Shown here: in pieces, positions 1 through 8,476 of the stretch
How the letters are laid out: each line of letters opens with the position of its first letter
Position numbering within the stretch: the stretch's first letter is position 1
Assembly: GCA_030412945.1 (NCBI GenBank)
Contig: JAUHJS010000003.1
Span: 187,507 to 251,506, forward strand
Source: Shiella aurantiaca
Lineage (GTDB): Bacteria > Bacteroidota > Bacteroidia > Cytophagales > Cyclobacteriaceae
DNA length: 64,000 nt
Direction: 5' to 3'
Notes under the pieces: generated by a model
Database searches by the model: none
What the model was told of the DNA's origin: nothing
Seen by the model: only the letters and a program-made list of their open reading frames with translations
Translations under genes and position numbers: made by a program

Positions 1-638
1 AGCTTACGCAAGCGGAAAAATTTTTGGTCATGGATAAGCAAAGGGTTGAAATCCATGTTGAGGGTATGAAGATGTTTGATTCTTCCGAGGCGTGTAGGCA
101 GGCGCTCAAAAGCATTGTAATTCAGGTAAAGTTCCTGGATATTTTTGGCACGTGCCAGTCCACGAGGGGCTTTAGTCAACTGGTTTTTAGTAAGAGTTAT
201 TACCTCCAAATTCTTGATTTTCTGAAAGCGAAGCTGCTCCGGATGCTGCATTTCTTCTACCAAGAGTGCCCTAAGGTTAGGCATACGATTGAGCTTTTTC
301 GGAATGCGGGTGATAGCCGTATGACTGATGTCGATTTTCTCTACCGAATCGCACTCATATACCCATTCGGGGATTTCGCTAAGTAGGGAATAGGCAAAGT
401 TTAGCTCCCTGATAGAGTCTTTGTGTTGGTTTTCGTAACCTTTGATACGCTCGGTAGCTTCGGCTTGCTTTTTTAGGCGGATTTCTTCCAAATACTTTTG
501 GTAGTCTTCCTCGCTTTTGATGTCGCGGACCTGAGCTGTGCTGAATTGAGTCAGAAACAGGAGTAAGAAAAAAGCACTTAGTCGTCTAATGACTGCGTGG
601 TAACATAGTATCGGTAGGCGATAATCAATTTTTGCCAT
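1..638 (-). CDS. Secreted leucine-rich-repeat protein (C-terminus beyond left edge)
   Basis: Reading the minus strand from an ATG at 638 gives an open frame that runs off the left edge, so the gene is partial. The first 36 residues look like a long-n-region signal peptide (hydrophobic SAFFLLLFLTQFSTAQ). A charged helical stretch follows, and from about residue 85 there are leucine-rich repeats spaced about 23 residues apart (IPEWVYECDSVEKIDIS, LPTRLGRIKHLHTLNM). Such proteins are usually exported interaction scaffolds; no enzymatic motif is seen and the partner is unknown. The ATG at 638 is the only ATG, GTG or TTG that leaves the signal peptide intact. It overlaps the end of the small upstream gene by 61 nt in another frame. 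Confidence 0.75.
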   Translation of the reverse strand, partial: MAKIDYRLPILCYHAVIRRLSAFFLLLFLTQFSTAQVRDIKSEEDYQKYLEEIRLKKQAEATERIKGYENQHKDSIRELNFAYSLLSEIPEWVYECDSVEKIDISHTAITRIPKKLNRMPNLRALLVEEMQHPEQLRFQKIKNLEVITLTKNQLTKAPRGLARAKNIQELYLNYNAFERLPTRLGRIKHLHTLNMDFNPLLIHDQKFFRLRK

Positions 639-733
639 TTGCTTAATCGGGTTAGGTCTTTTTTTGCCATGCTGGGCACTATGAGCTTATTGCACCGTGC
701 CAAGATTTTGAAGAAGTTTTTCTTTATCGACAT
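578..733 (-). CDS. Conserved-looking small basic protein, 51 aa
   Basis: A minus-strand frame with ATG at 733 and TAA at 578-580 encodes 51 residues, starting MSIKKNFFKILARCNKLIVP and ending with the aromatic, basic stretch KWQKLIIAYRYYVTTQSLDD. The pattern (basic amphipathic N-terminus, VPS turn, then W/Y-rich helix ending in LD) resembles a family of roughly 50-residue Bacteroidota proteins I recall, sometimes mislabelled SsrA-binding protein; that memory could not be checked. Function is unknown. The composition is coding-like rather than random and nothing better occupies this strand. Its 3' end overlaps the LRR gene by 61 nt, suggesting co-transcription. A degenerate -7 box (TTACTTTG, one mismatch) lies about 60 nt upstream. 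Confidence 0.65.
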   Translation of the reverse strand: MSIKKNFFKILARCNKLIVPSMAKKDLTRLSKWQKLIIAYRYYVTTQSLDD

Positions 734-2918
<2,185 letters not shown>

Positions 2919-2931
2919 TAATAACATAACC

Positions 2932-2960
2932 TTGTAAAACGGCAGTGTTCCTTATCTTTG
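2932..2960 (+). promoter_or_regulatory. Bacteroidota-type promoter for ppk
   Basis: TTG at 2932-2934, an 18-nt spacer, then a perfect TAnnTTTG box (TATCTTTG) at 2953-2960. This matches the known -33/-7 consensus of Bacteroidota primary sigma factor promoters. Transcription would begin near 2966, about 35 nt before the ATG at 3002. That placement rules out the upstream GTG at 2945 as the start codon. Confidence 0.7.
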
Positions 2961-3001
2961 TGAGCATTGCCGTTTTACGTTCCAAACCCACCCTTTTTCA
3001 T

Positions 3002-5119
3002 ATGGTAGTTGCCGATAAGATAGCCCATCTGATTAGCTCCAGTAATTACATCAGCCGCGATTTGAGCTGGTTGCAATTCAATTTTAGAGTACTTGACCAG
3101 TCGAAGGCGGAGCGCAGAAACGTGTTCGAGCGCCTGAAGTTTCTGGCCATTACCTCGTCCAATCTGGATGAGTTCTTTATGATTCGGGTGGGGAGTTTGT
3201 ACAATTACATCGACTATGGAAAAGAACGGGTGGATTATTCTGGACTAAGGGAAACCCCTTTCCGTAAGAAACTGCTTGCCGAGGCCCATCGTTTTACCCA
3301 AGCCCAATGTCAGCATTTTGTAGAGGTGCTACGCCCGATGTTTAGGGAAAATGGGTTTGTAATTAAGTCGCCCCAGCAACTACGCAAGAACGAAAAGGAG
3401 CGGGTGAATGCCTATTTCACCAAGACGATTTACCCCATGCTCACCCCCATGGTATTTGATAATTACCATACCTTTCCTATTCTCATGAATAAGATTCTGG
3501 TGTTTGGGGTGACAACGCGAAATCCAGAAGATAAAAAAGACAATAAAAAGCTATCCTTTATCCAGATTCCTCAAAACCTTCCGCGCTTCTATGAAATCGA
3601 GCGGGAAGATGACATCGTTTTCGTGCCGATAGAAGAAATCATCAGGGAGAACATCGATAAGCTTTTCCGCAATGTAGAAATCCTCAGCACCAACTTGCTC
3701 CGCGTAACACGTAATGGTGACTTTACGCTAGAAGAAAGTGACGATATCGAGGCGAATTTTGTAGAAGAACTCAAGATTAAGTTGAAGACCCGCAAAACGG
3801 GTAGGGTAGTGCGCATTGAAGTGCAAGAAGACTGTGATCGTTGGATTATGAAAACCCTAAAAGGCCGCTGGGAATTGGACGATGATAATATTTTCCGTAT
3901 TCCGGCCGATAGCCTAATGGATTTTACTGGCCTGTGGCAAATTATCAATAATCGGGAGTTTAAAGACCGACTTCCAGCTCCTCCACGTGCAGTGCCGCCT
4001 CTTACCTATCCCGAATTAGGAGAGGAGAGCATTTTTGAAGTGCTGAAAAACAAGGATATTATGCTACACAGTCCCTATAACTCTATCGAGCCTGTATTGG
4101 AGTTGATAGAGCAGGCGGCTGAGGATCCGAATGTGTTGGCCATTAAGATGACCATTTACCGATTGGCCAAGGAATCGCGCATTACCAATGCCTTGCTCAA
4201 AGCAGCCGAAAACGGGAAACACGTTTCGGTATTGTTTGAGGTAAAGGCGCGCTTTGATGAAGAAAATAATATTCGCGAAGCACAAAAACTCCAAAAGGCA
4301 GGCTGTTTTGTGATTTATGGTATTAGTAGTTTCAAAACACATACCAAACTGCTATTGATTGTGCGTAAGGAAGGGGAGAAGGTAAGGCGATATGTACACC
4401 TTTCGAGCGGGAATTATAATGAAGATACCGCGCGCATGTATACCGATGTGGGGATTCTAACCACAGATGAAACCTATGCCAATGATATTTCGGAGTTTTT
4501 CAATGTAATTACTGGGCACTCAAGGCCTTCGGAATATACGCACCTGATTACAGCGCCTAAAGATATGCGCCAGCAGTTGCTACGCCTTATCGAGGTGGAA
4601 ACGCAGAATGCCAAAGCCGGTTTGCCAGCTGGAATCGTTATTAAAATGAATAGCTTGGAAGATCAGGCTATCATTGATGCATTTTATGCCGCCTCTCAGG
4701 CAGGCGTGATTATCAAGCTCGTTGTACGTGGAATATGCTGTTTGCGTCCAGGTAGGCCGGGCTTGAGCGATAATATAACCGTTAGCTCCATAGTGGGCGA
4801 TTTTCTAGAGCACTCTCGATTATTTTATTTCCATAACAACGGTAATCCGAAAGTATATGGCGGAAGTGCTGATCTTATGGTGAGGAGCTTTGAACGCAGA
4901 CTGGAGTCATTATTTGCTATAGTGGATGAAACGCTTAAGCAGCAGGCTATCAATATCTTGTTTTGCAATTTGCGCGATAATATCAATGCCTATGAAATGC
5001 GGGAAGATGGCAGCTATGTGAAAAAGGAAAATACTGAAACCAGTGTTAATGGCTTCAGCATTCATGAGCAGTTTTATAAACTCAAGCTAGAGGATATTTA
5101 TAAAGCGAAGCTGTTTTAG
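3002..5119 (+). CDS. ppk1: Polyphosphate kinase 1
   Basis: Makes inorganic polyphosphate from ATP through a phosphohistidine intermediate; cytoplasmic or membrane-associated. The order is N domain (ISRDLSWLQFNFRVLDQS), head domain, then two PLD-like C domains. The catalytic histidines are seen as His447 (KTHTKLLL) and His466 (YVHLSSGNYN). The start chosen is ATG 3002 (705 residues), not a GTG 57 nt upstream, because a consensus promoter lies between them. The length is normal for PPK1 (about 690-720). It converges on an exopolyphosphatase gene, so synthesis and degradation of polyphosphate are encoded side by side. Confidence 0.95.
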   Translation: MVVADKIAHLISSSNYISRDLSWLQFNFRVLDQSKAERRNVFERLKFLAITSSNLDEFFMIRVGSLYNYIDYGKERVDYSGLRETPFRKKLLAEAHRFTQAQCQHFVEVLRPMFRENGFVIKSPQQLRKNEKERVNAYFTKTIYPMLTPMVFDNYHTFPILMNKILVFGVTTRNPEDKKDNKKLSFIQIPQNLPRFYEIEREDDIVFVPIEEIIRENIDKLFRNVEILSTNLLRVTRNGDFTLEESDDIEANFVEELKIKLKTRKTGRVVRIEVQEDCDRWIMKTLKGRWELDDDNIFRIPADSLMDFTGLWQIINNREFKDRLPAPPRAVPPLTYPELGEESIFEVLKNKDIMLHSPYNSIEPVLELIEQAAEDPNVLAIKMTIYRLAKESRITNALLKAAENGKHVSVLFEVKARFDEENNIREAQKLQKAGCFVIYGISSFKTHTKLLLIVRKEGEKVRRYVHLSSGNYNEDTARMYTDVGILTTDETYANDISEFFNVITGHSRPSEYTHLITAPKDMRQQLLRLIEVETQNAKAGLPAGIVIKMNSLEDQAIIDAFYAASQAGVIIKLVVRGICCLRPGRPGLSDNITVSSIVGDFLEHSRLFYFHNNGNPKVYGGSADLMVRSFERRLESLFAIVDETLKQQAINILFCNLRDNINAYEMREDGSYVKKENTETSVNGFSIHEQFYKLKLEDIYKAKLF

Positions 5120-5128
5120 GCTTTGATT

Positions 5129-5165
5129 AGGGAGTTTGATTTAAATGATTCCCTTTTTCTTTTCC
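5129..5165 (+). terminator. Probable intrinsic terminator after ppk
   Basis: AGGGAGTT at 5129-5136 pairs with GATTCCCT at 5147-5154 (two wobble pairs) around a 10-nt loop, followed by a T-rich tract (TTTTTCTTTT). It lies between the convergent ppk and ppx genes. Confidence 0.5.
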
Positions 5166-5242
5166 TTTTAGGATAGTAAATGTAGGGACTTTAATAAAGG
5201 AATACACTTGCTAGGTGACCAATTCAAAACTATTCATCTCTC

Positions 5243-6163
5243 TTAATCCACTTTTCCCCATTTCTTCTTTAGCTGGCGCTCATACATAATCTCCATCATG
5301 CCGTCTTTGAGGCCCACATCGGGAACTAATATTTTGGAGCATTTTCCCCAGCGCATCACTGAGGTGTAAATTTCACTGGCTGGTATAATGACATCGGCTC
5401 GATCGGGGTTGAGCTGCAAGAGGTTGATACGCTCCTCCATGTTGTGTCCCTTGATAAAGTCCGCTACTTGCAAGATTTTGTTGAGCGTTACGGTTTTACC
5501 CTTCTTACCTCCAGCCAAATCAAAGAGTTTGTTGATGTTACCGCCTGTACCCACAGCTATAGGCCTAGATTTTGCTGGAAGATTTTCTTCAAGCCAAGCC
5601 TGCATGCGGCCCCATACTTGTGGGCTATCCAACTGCTCCATGCGCCTTACCGAGCCAATTTTAAAGGATTTAGTAGCGGTTTTTACCCGATTGATATACA
5701 AGTTGAGTTCGGTGCTTCCCCCGCCCACATCAATATGGAGATAAGGTTTTTCGTCTAGGAATTTATAAATCGCCCGATTGGTTATTTCGGCTTCTTTGGA
5801 GCCATCAATAATCTGTATTTTCAGTCCGCAGAGCTCATGCACTTTTTGAGCAATGTCATGCCCATTCACCGATTCGCGCATAGCCGAGGTGGCGCAGGCC
5901 ATATATTCATCCACCTCATACAGCTCTATAAGCAGCTTGTAGGTATGCATGAGTTTGATAAACTTGGCCTCTTTTTCTGGACTTATTTTTTTAAGATGAA
6001 ACACATCATGGCCCAACCGCAGTGGAAAACGGATGTATTCTACTTTTTTGAAATTCGTTTTGTCTTGAAAGTGCACCACGTGGGTGAGCTGAAACCGGAT
6101 GGCATTGGAGCCTATGTCGATAGCGGCAAGCTTGATATTAGGTTTTTGGTTGGGTACAGTCAT
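5243..6163 (-). CDS. ppx: Ppx/GppA family exopolyphosphatase
   Basis: Predicted to remove terminal phosphate from polyphosphate and/or hydrolyse pppGpp. It has the actin-like ATPase fold signatures AIDIGSNAIRFQL near the N-terminus and DVGGGSTELNL near residue 145, then VGTGGNINKLF. At 306 residues it is a short single-module form, as is common in Bacteroidota, without the C-terminal HD-like extension of E. coli Ppx. It is convergent with ppk and divergent from the LVIVD lipoproteins. A TATTTTTG box lies only 5 nt before the ATG but has no -33 partner. Ppx cannot be separated from GppA by sequence alone. Confidence 0.9.
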   Translation of the reverse strand: MTVPNQKPNIKLAAIDIGSNAIRFQLTHVVHFQDKTNFKKVEYIRFPLRLGHDVFHLKKISPEKEAKFIKLMHTYKLLIELYEVDEYMACATSAMRESVNGHDIAQKVHELCGLKIQIIDGSKEAEITNRAIYKFLDEKPYLHIDVGGGSTELNLYINRVKTATKSFKIGSVRRMEQLDSPQVWGRMQAWLEENLPAKSRPIAVGTGGNINKLFDLAGGKKGKTVTLNKILQVADFIKGHNMEERINLLQLNPDRADVIIPASEIYTSVMRWGKCSKILVPDVGLKDGMMEIMYERQLKKKWGKVD

Positions 6164-6235
6164 TGCAACAAAAATAACAAATCAAGCCATATTACCATGA
6201 AAAAGATAAAACAGCTTTTGATTATTTGAATGAAA

Positions 6236-6253
6236 TATTGAACTTGTTCAATA
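6236..6253. promoter_or_regulatory. 18-bp palindrome, candidate operator
   Basis: TATTGAAC-TT-GTTCAATA forms two 8-nt arms with perfect dyad symmetry around 2 nt. It is in the intergenic region between ppx and the lipoprotein gene, ending 11 nt before the latter's ATG. There is no following T-run, so a protein-binding site or an RNA hairpin near the start is more likely than a terminator. Confidence 0.4.
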
Positions 6254-6264
6254 AACCAGCTCCT

Positions 6265-6798
6265 ATGAAACGCATTTATTTTCTTTTCGTGGCTGCTAGC
6301 TTGGGTTTAAGTGCCTGCTTTACCGATCCGGTACCGGTTTTTCCGGTAGAAGAGGTGCAAGGATTCAAGCCTGTGTATGCCGAAGAAACCGACATCGAAG
6401 TAAAGCTGATGTCGCCACAGGCCATGCGCTACCCCGGTAAAATTTATGTTTTAGAAGATTACCTTTTTATAAACGATCTCAATTACGGGGTGCACGTGTA
6501 CGATAATTCCAACCCATATTTGCCGCGTAAATTGGGTTTTATTCAGATTATTGGCAATCAGGATATCGCCATTCGGAATGGGGTAATGTATGCTGATTAT
6601 TTAGAAAATCTTATCGCCATTGATTTGCGCTCTTATCCTGAGATCTCCGTTACCGAAAGGATATTGAACGATAGGGAAGGCGTGAGTAATTATCCGCCCA
6701 ACTCTGAAGGTGGTTATTTTGAATGTGTAGACCCTTCTCGTGGCACCGTGATAGGCTGGGTGCGTGCCACTTTATACCAACCGAATTGTTACCGATGA
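6265..6798 (+). CDS. LVIVD-repeat lipoprotein (beta-propeller-like)
   Basis: A 177-residue exported lipoprotein. The signal peptide MKRIYFLFVAASLGLSAC ends in a lipobox whose Cys would be lipidated. The body contains LVIVD-type blades (YVLEDYLFINDLNYGVHVYDNSNP, read across residues 66-90), a repeat predicted to form propeller blades in surface proteins. No catalytic motif is seen. An in-frame ATG 39 nt upstream would put charged residues before the signal peptide, so ATG 6265 is preferred. The stop overlaps the next ATG (ATGA), so the two lipoproteins are probably translationally coupled. The C-terminus ends on an unusual LYQPNCYR. Confidence 0.75.
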   Translation: MKRIYFLFVAASLGLSACFTDPVPVFPVEEVQGFKPVYAEETDIEVKLMSPQAMRYPGKIYVLEDYLFINDLNYGVHVYDNSNPYLPRKLGFIQIIGNQDIAIRNGVMYADYLENLIAIDLRSYPEISVTERILNDREGVSNYPPNSEGGYFECVDPSRGTVIGWVRATLYQPNCYR

Positions 6799-7544
6799 AA
6801 AGACTGCTAAACCTTTGTGCCTTAATGAGTCTGATAGGCTTTTTGATGGCTTGCGAAAGTAGTGATGGCGGAGGACTACCTACTTCAGGAACCGGACAAG
6901 GAGGTTCTACGGCTCGCTTCACTATTTTGGGAGAGTTTTTGTATGTGGTAGATAATGCTACGCTAAGAACCTTTAGTTTAGAAAACCCGACCGAGCCGGA
7001 ATTTCGCTCAGTGGTGGATATAGATGATGTGGTAGAAACCATTTACGGATTGGATGATAAGCTCTTTATCGGCTCCCAAAACGGCATGTATATCTATGAT
7101 GTCAGCATTCCGGAGTATCCCGATTACGTAGGGGCATTTTCGCATATCCAAGCCTGCGATCCGGTGATTCCCTATGGAAATTATGCCTATGTAACGCTTA
7201 GAGGAGGAACAGGATGCCGCAATGCTGCCAATAATCAATTAGATGTTTTGGATATTACAGATATCCAGAATCCTTTCCTTATTCAAAGTATTCCGATGAG
7301 CAATCCGCATGGGTTAGGTATTTCGGGGCAATTGTTGTTTGTGGCGGAGGCGTATGAAGGCATCAAAGTATTTAATATTTCCAATCCCGAAGAACCTCTG
7401 CAAGTAGGGCATTACCGTGAAATACATGTGGTAGACGTAATCCTGCACAGAGGTTTACTTATTGCCACCGGGCGCGATGGGGTACATCAGTTTGATTATA
7501 CCAATCCTACCGAATTACAGCTTGTTTCTTCTCTTACGTATTGA
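6795..7544 (+). CDS. LVIVD-repeat lipoprotein, second copy
   Basis: A 249-residue lipoprotein with signal MKRLLNLCALMSLIGFLMAC, then a Gly/Ser-rich linker (SSDGGGLPTSGTGQGGS) and at least four LVIVD-type blades (FIGSQNGMYIYDVSIPEYP, LFVAEAYEGIKVFNISNPEE, IATGRDGVHQFDYTNPTE). The family is associated with cell-surface propellers; ligand unknown. It begins inside the stop of the preceding gene (4-nt overlap) and is followed 4 nt later by a barrel protein. The three genes therefore look like one envelope operon. An upstream extension of the frame overlaps the preceding gene and would bury the signal peptide, so it was rejected. Confidence 0.8.
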   Translation: MKRLLNLCALMSLIGFLMACESSDGGGLPTSGTGQGGSTARFTILGEFLYVVDNATLRTFSLENPTEPEFRSVVDIDDVVETIYGLDDKLFIGSQNGMYIYDVSIPEYPDYVGAFSHIQACDPVIPYGNYAYVTLRGGTGCRNAANNQLDVLDITDIQNPFLIQSIPMSNPHGLGISGQLLFVAEAYEGIKVFNISNPEEPLQVGHYREIHVVDVILHRGLLIATGRDGVHQFDYTNPTELQLVSSLTY

Positions 7545-7548
7545 AATC

Positions 7549-8145
7549 ATGTTGAAATACCGACTGATCGTTTTATTTACTTTGGCACTGGGTTCGGCTC
7601 AAGCGCAATTTGTGGAATCTGAGAAAGAAACCTCTCCCCAACAGGCTAGTTCGGAGTATACTTTGCCTAAGCTGATTCTCCGTACCAATATTTCCGGACT
7701 GTGGGAAACCCTGCCCAATATCAATTTGGCGGCTGAATATCATTTGTTTTCTATGCTCAGTACAGAACTAGAGTATGCACGAATAGGGCCTTGGGTGAAA
7801 GAAAGTTTTATTGAGTCTAACGATTACCTAAATCCGAAGGGCTATCGCCTCAAAGGCGCCCTTAAGATGTACCTCGATATGGAAGAAGGTGATATTGATG
7901 TGGTTTACATTGCTCCGGAAGTATATTTCCGCTCGGCCAGTTATTCCCGCTTTCGTACCTTCGGAATCAACTGTCCCGGAGGATGTGAGTATTACCAATA
8001 CAGTGAGATGAACGTTCAGGAAAGAACTAATGGGGTAAGCTTCCGCTTTGGTGCCATTTTCTTGACCAAGTTCGGAGCCAATTTTGATTTCTATTATTCC
8101 ATGGGTTATCAGCGCATTAATCTTACTTACAGTAATCAACCTTAG
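7549..8145 (+). CDS. Outer-membrane beta-barrel protein ending at an in-frame TAG
   Basis: As read, this encodes 198 residues: a signal peptide (MLKYRLIVLFTLALGSAQAQ) and alternating beta-strands typical of the small DUF3575-like barrels of Bacteroidota (NLAAEYHLFSMLSTELEY; SFRFGAIFLTKFGANFDFYY). The frame stops at TAG 8143-8145, but the same frame continues for 35 clean codons that encode what looks like the missing last strands. The gene is therefore either a nonsense mutant or contains a sequencing error. It sits 4 nt after the second LVIVD lipoprotein, so a shared surface assembly is plausible. Function is unknown. Confidence 0.7.
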   Translation: MLKYRLIVLFTLALGSAQAQFVESEKETSPQQASSEYTLPKLILRTNISGLWETLPNINLAAEYHLFSMLSTELEYARIGPWVKESFIESNDYLNPKGYRLKGALKMYLDMEEGDIDVVYIAPEVYFRSASYSRFRTFGINCPGGCEYYQYSEMNVQERTNGVSFRFGAIFLTKFGANFDFYYSMGYQRINLTYSNQP

Positions 8146-8253
8146 GAATTTTCTAATGTCTACAGAGGCAGTAGAAGGGAGTTTTTACCTCCTGCCCGCG
8201 ATGCCCTGAGTTTTCGAATCGGTTGCGCCATTGGCTATAGTTTGATAAAATAA
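8146..8253 (+). pseudogene. In-frame continuation of the barrel gene after TAG
   Basis: Immediately after the TAG the same frame encodes EFSNVYRGSRREFLPPARD, then ALSFRIGCAIGYSLIK and TAA at 8251-8253. The last 16 residues have the alternating pattern and terminal aromatic-rich strand expected at the C-terminus of an outer-membrane barrel. It has no start codon of its own. It is best read as the severed 3' end of the preceding gene. Confidence 0.55.
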
Positions 8254-8301
8254 TTGACCCATTATTTTTTACACGCATATTTCCTGCGTATTTTGCACCT
8301 A

Positions 8302-8420
8302 CTTATCCAGAAAGACGGAGGGACTGGGCCCGATGATGTCTTAGCAACCATTCAGCATTCCTACGCTGGAGTTCGGTGCTAACTCCCATCTGAACCGCAA
8401 GCGGTTTGGAGAAGATAAGT
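8302..8420 (+). promoter_or_regulatory. SAM-I riboswitch (S-box) aptamer
   Basis: The conserved SAM-I core is present: P1 CTTATC (8302-8307) pairs perfectly with GATAAG (8414-8419), with GGAGGGACTGGGCCC and the junction TTAGCAACC, then GGTGCTAACTCC and GCAAGCGGTTTGGAGAAGAT. The family binds S-adenosylmethionine and turns off methionine genes. It lies about 57 nt before metH, whose product makes methionine, which fits. A degenerate -7-like TATTTTGC sits just upstream at 8289-8296. Confidence 0.92.
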
Positions 8421-8476
8421 TAGAGCATCTTTCCTGAGCCTCTTTCTGAATAAGTTAAATCAAGAAGAACAGAGGC
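8411..8476 (+). promoter_or_regulatory. Putative translational expression platform of the SAM riboswitch
   Basis: GCCTCT at 8438-8443 is complementary to AGAGGC at 8471-8476, which directly abuts the metH ATG. A second helix, GAAGAT (8411-8416) with ATCTTT (8427-8432), uses bases that also form the 3' strand of P1, so the two are mutually exclusive. No T-run follows either helix. This suggests control by hiding the start region rather than by transcription termination, which is inference. Confidence 0.5.

Noticed and set aside
24-386. Plus-strand 120-aa open frame at the left edge
   Set aside because: It is antisense to a clear signal-peptide-plus-LRR protein on the minus strand and has no recognisable domain.
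2945-3001. N-terminal extension of ppk from GTG 2945
   Set aside because: A consensus promoter with its -7 box at 2953-2960 lies inside the extension, so it would not be transcribed; PPK1 homology starts after ATG 3002.
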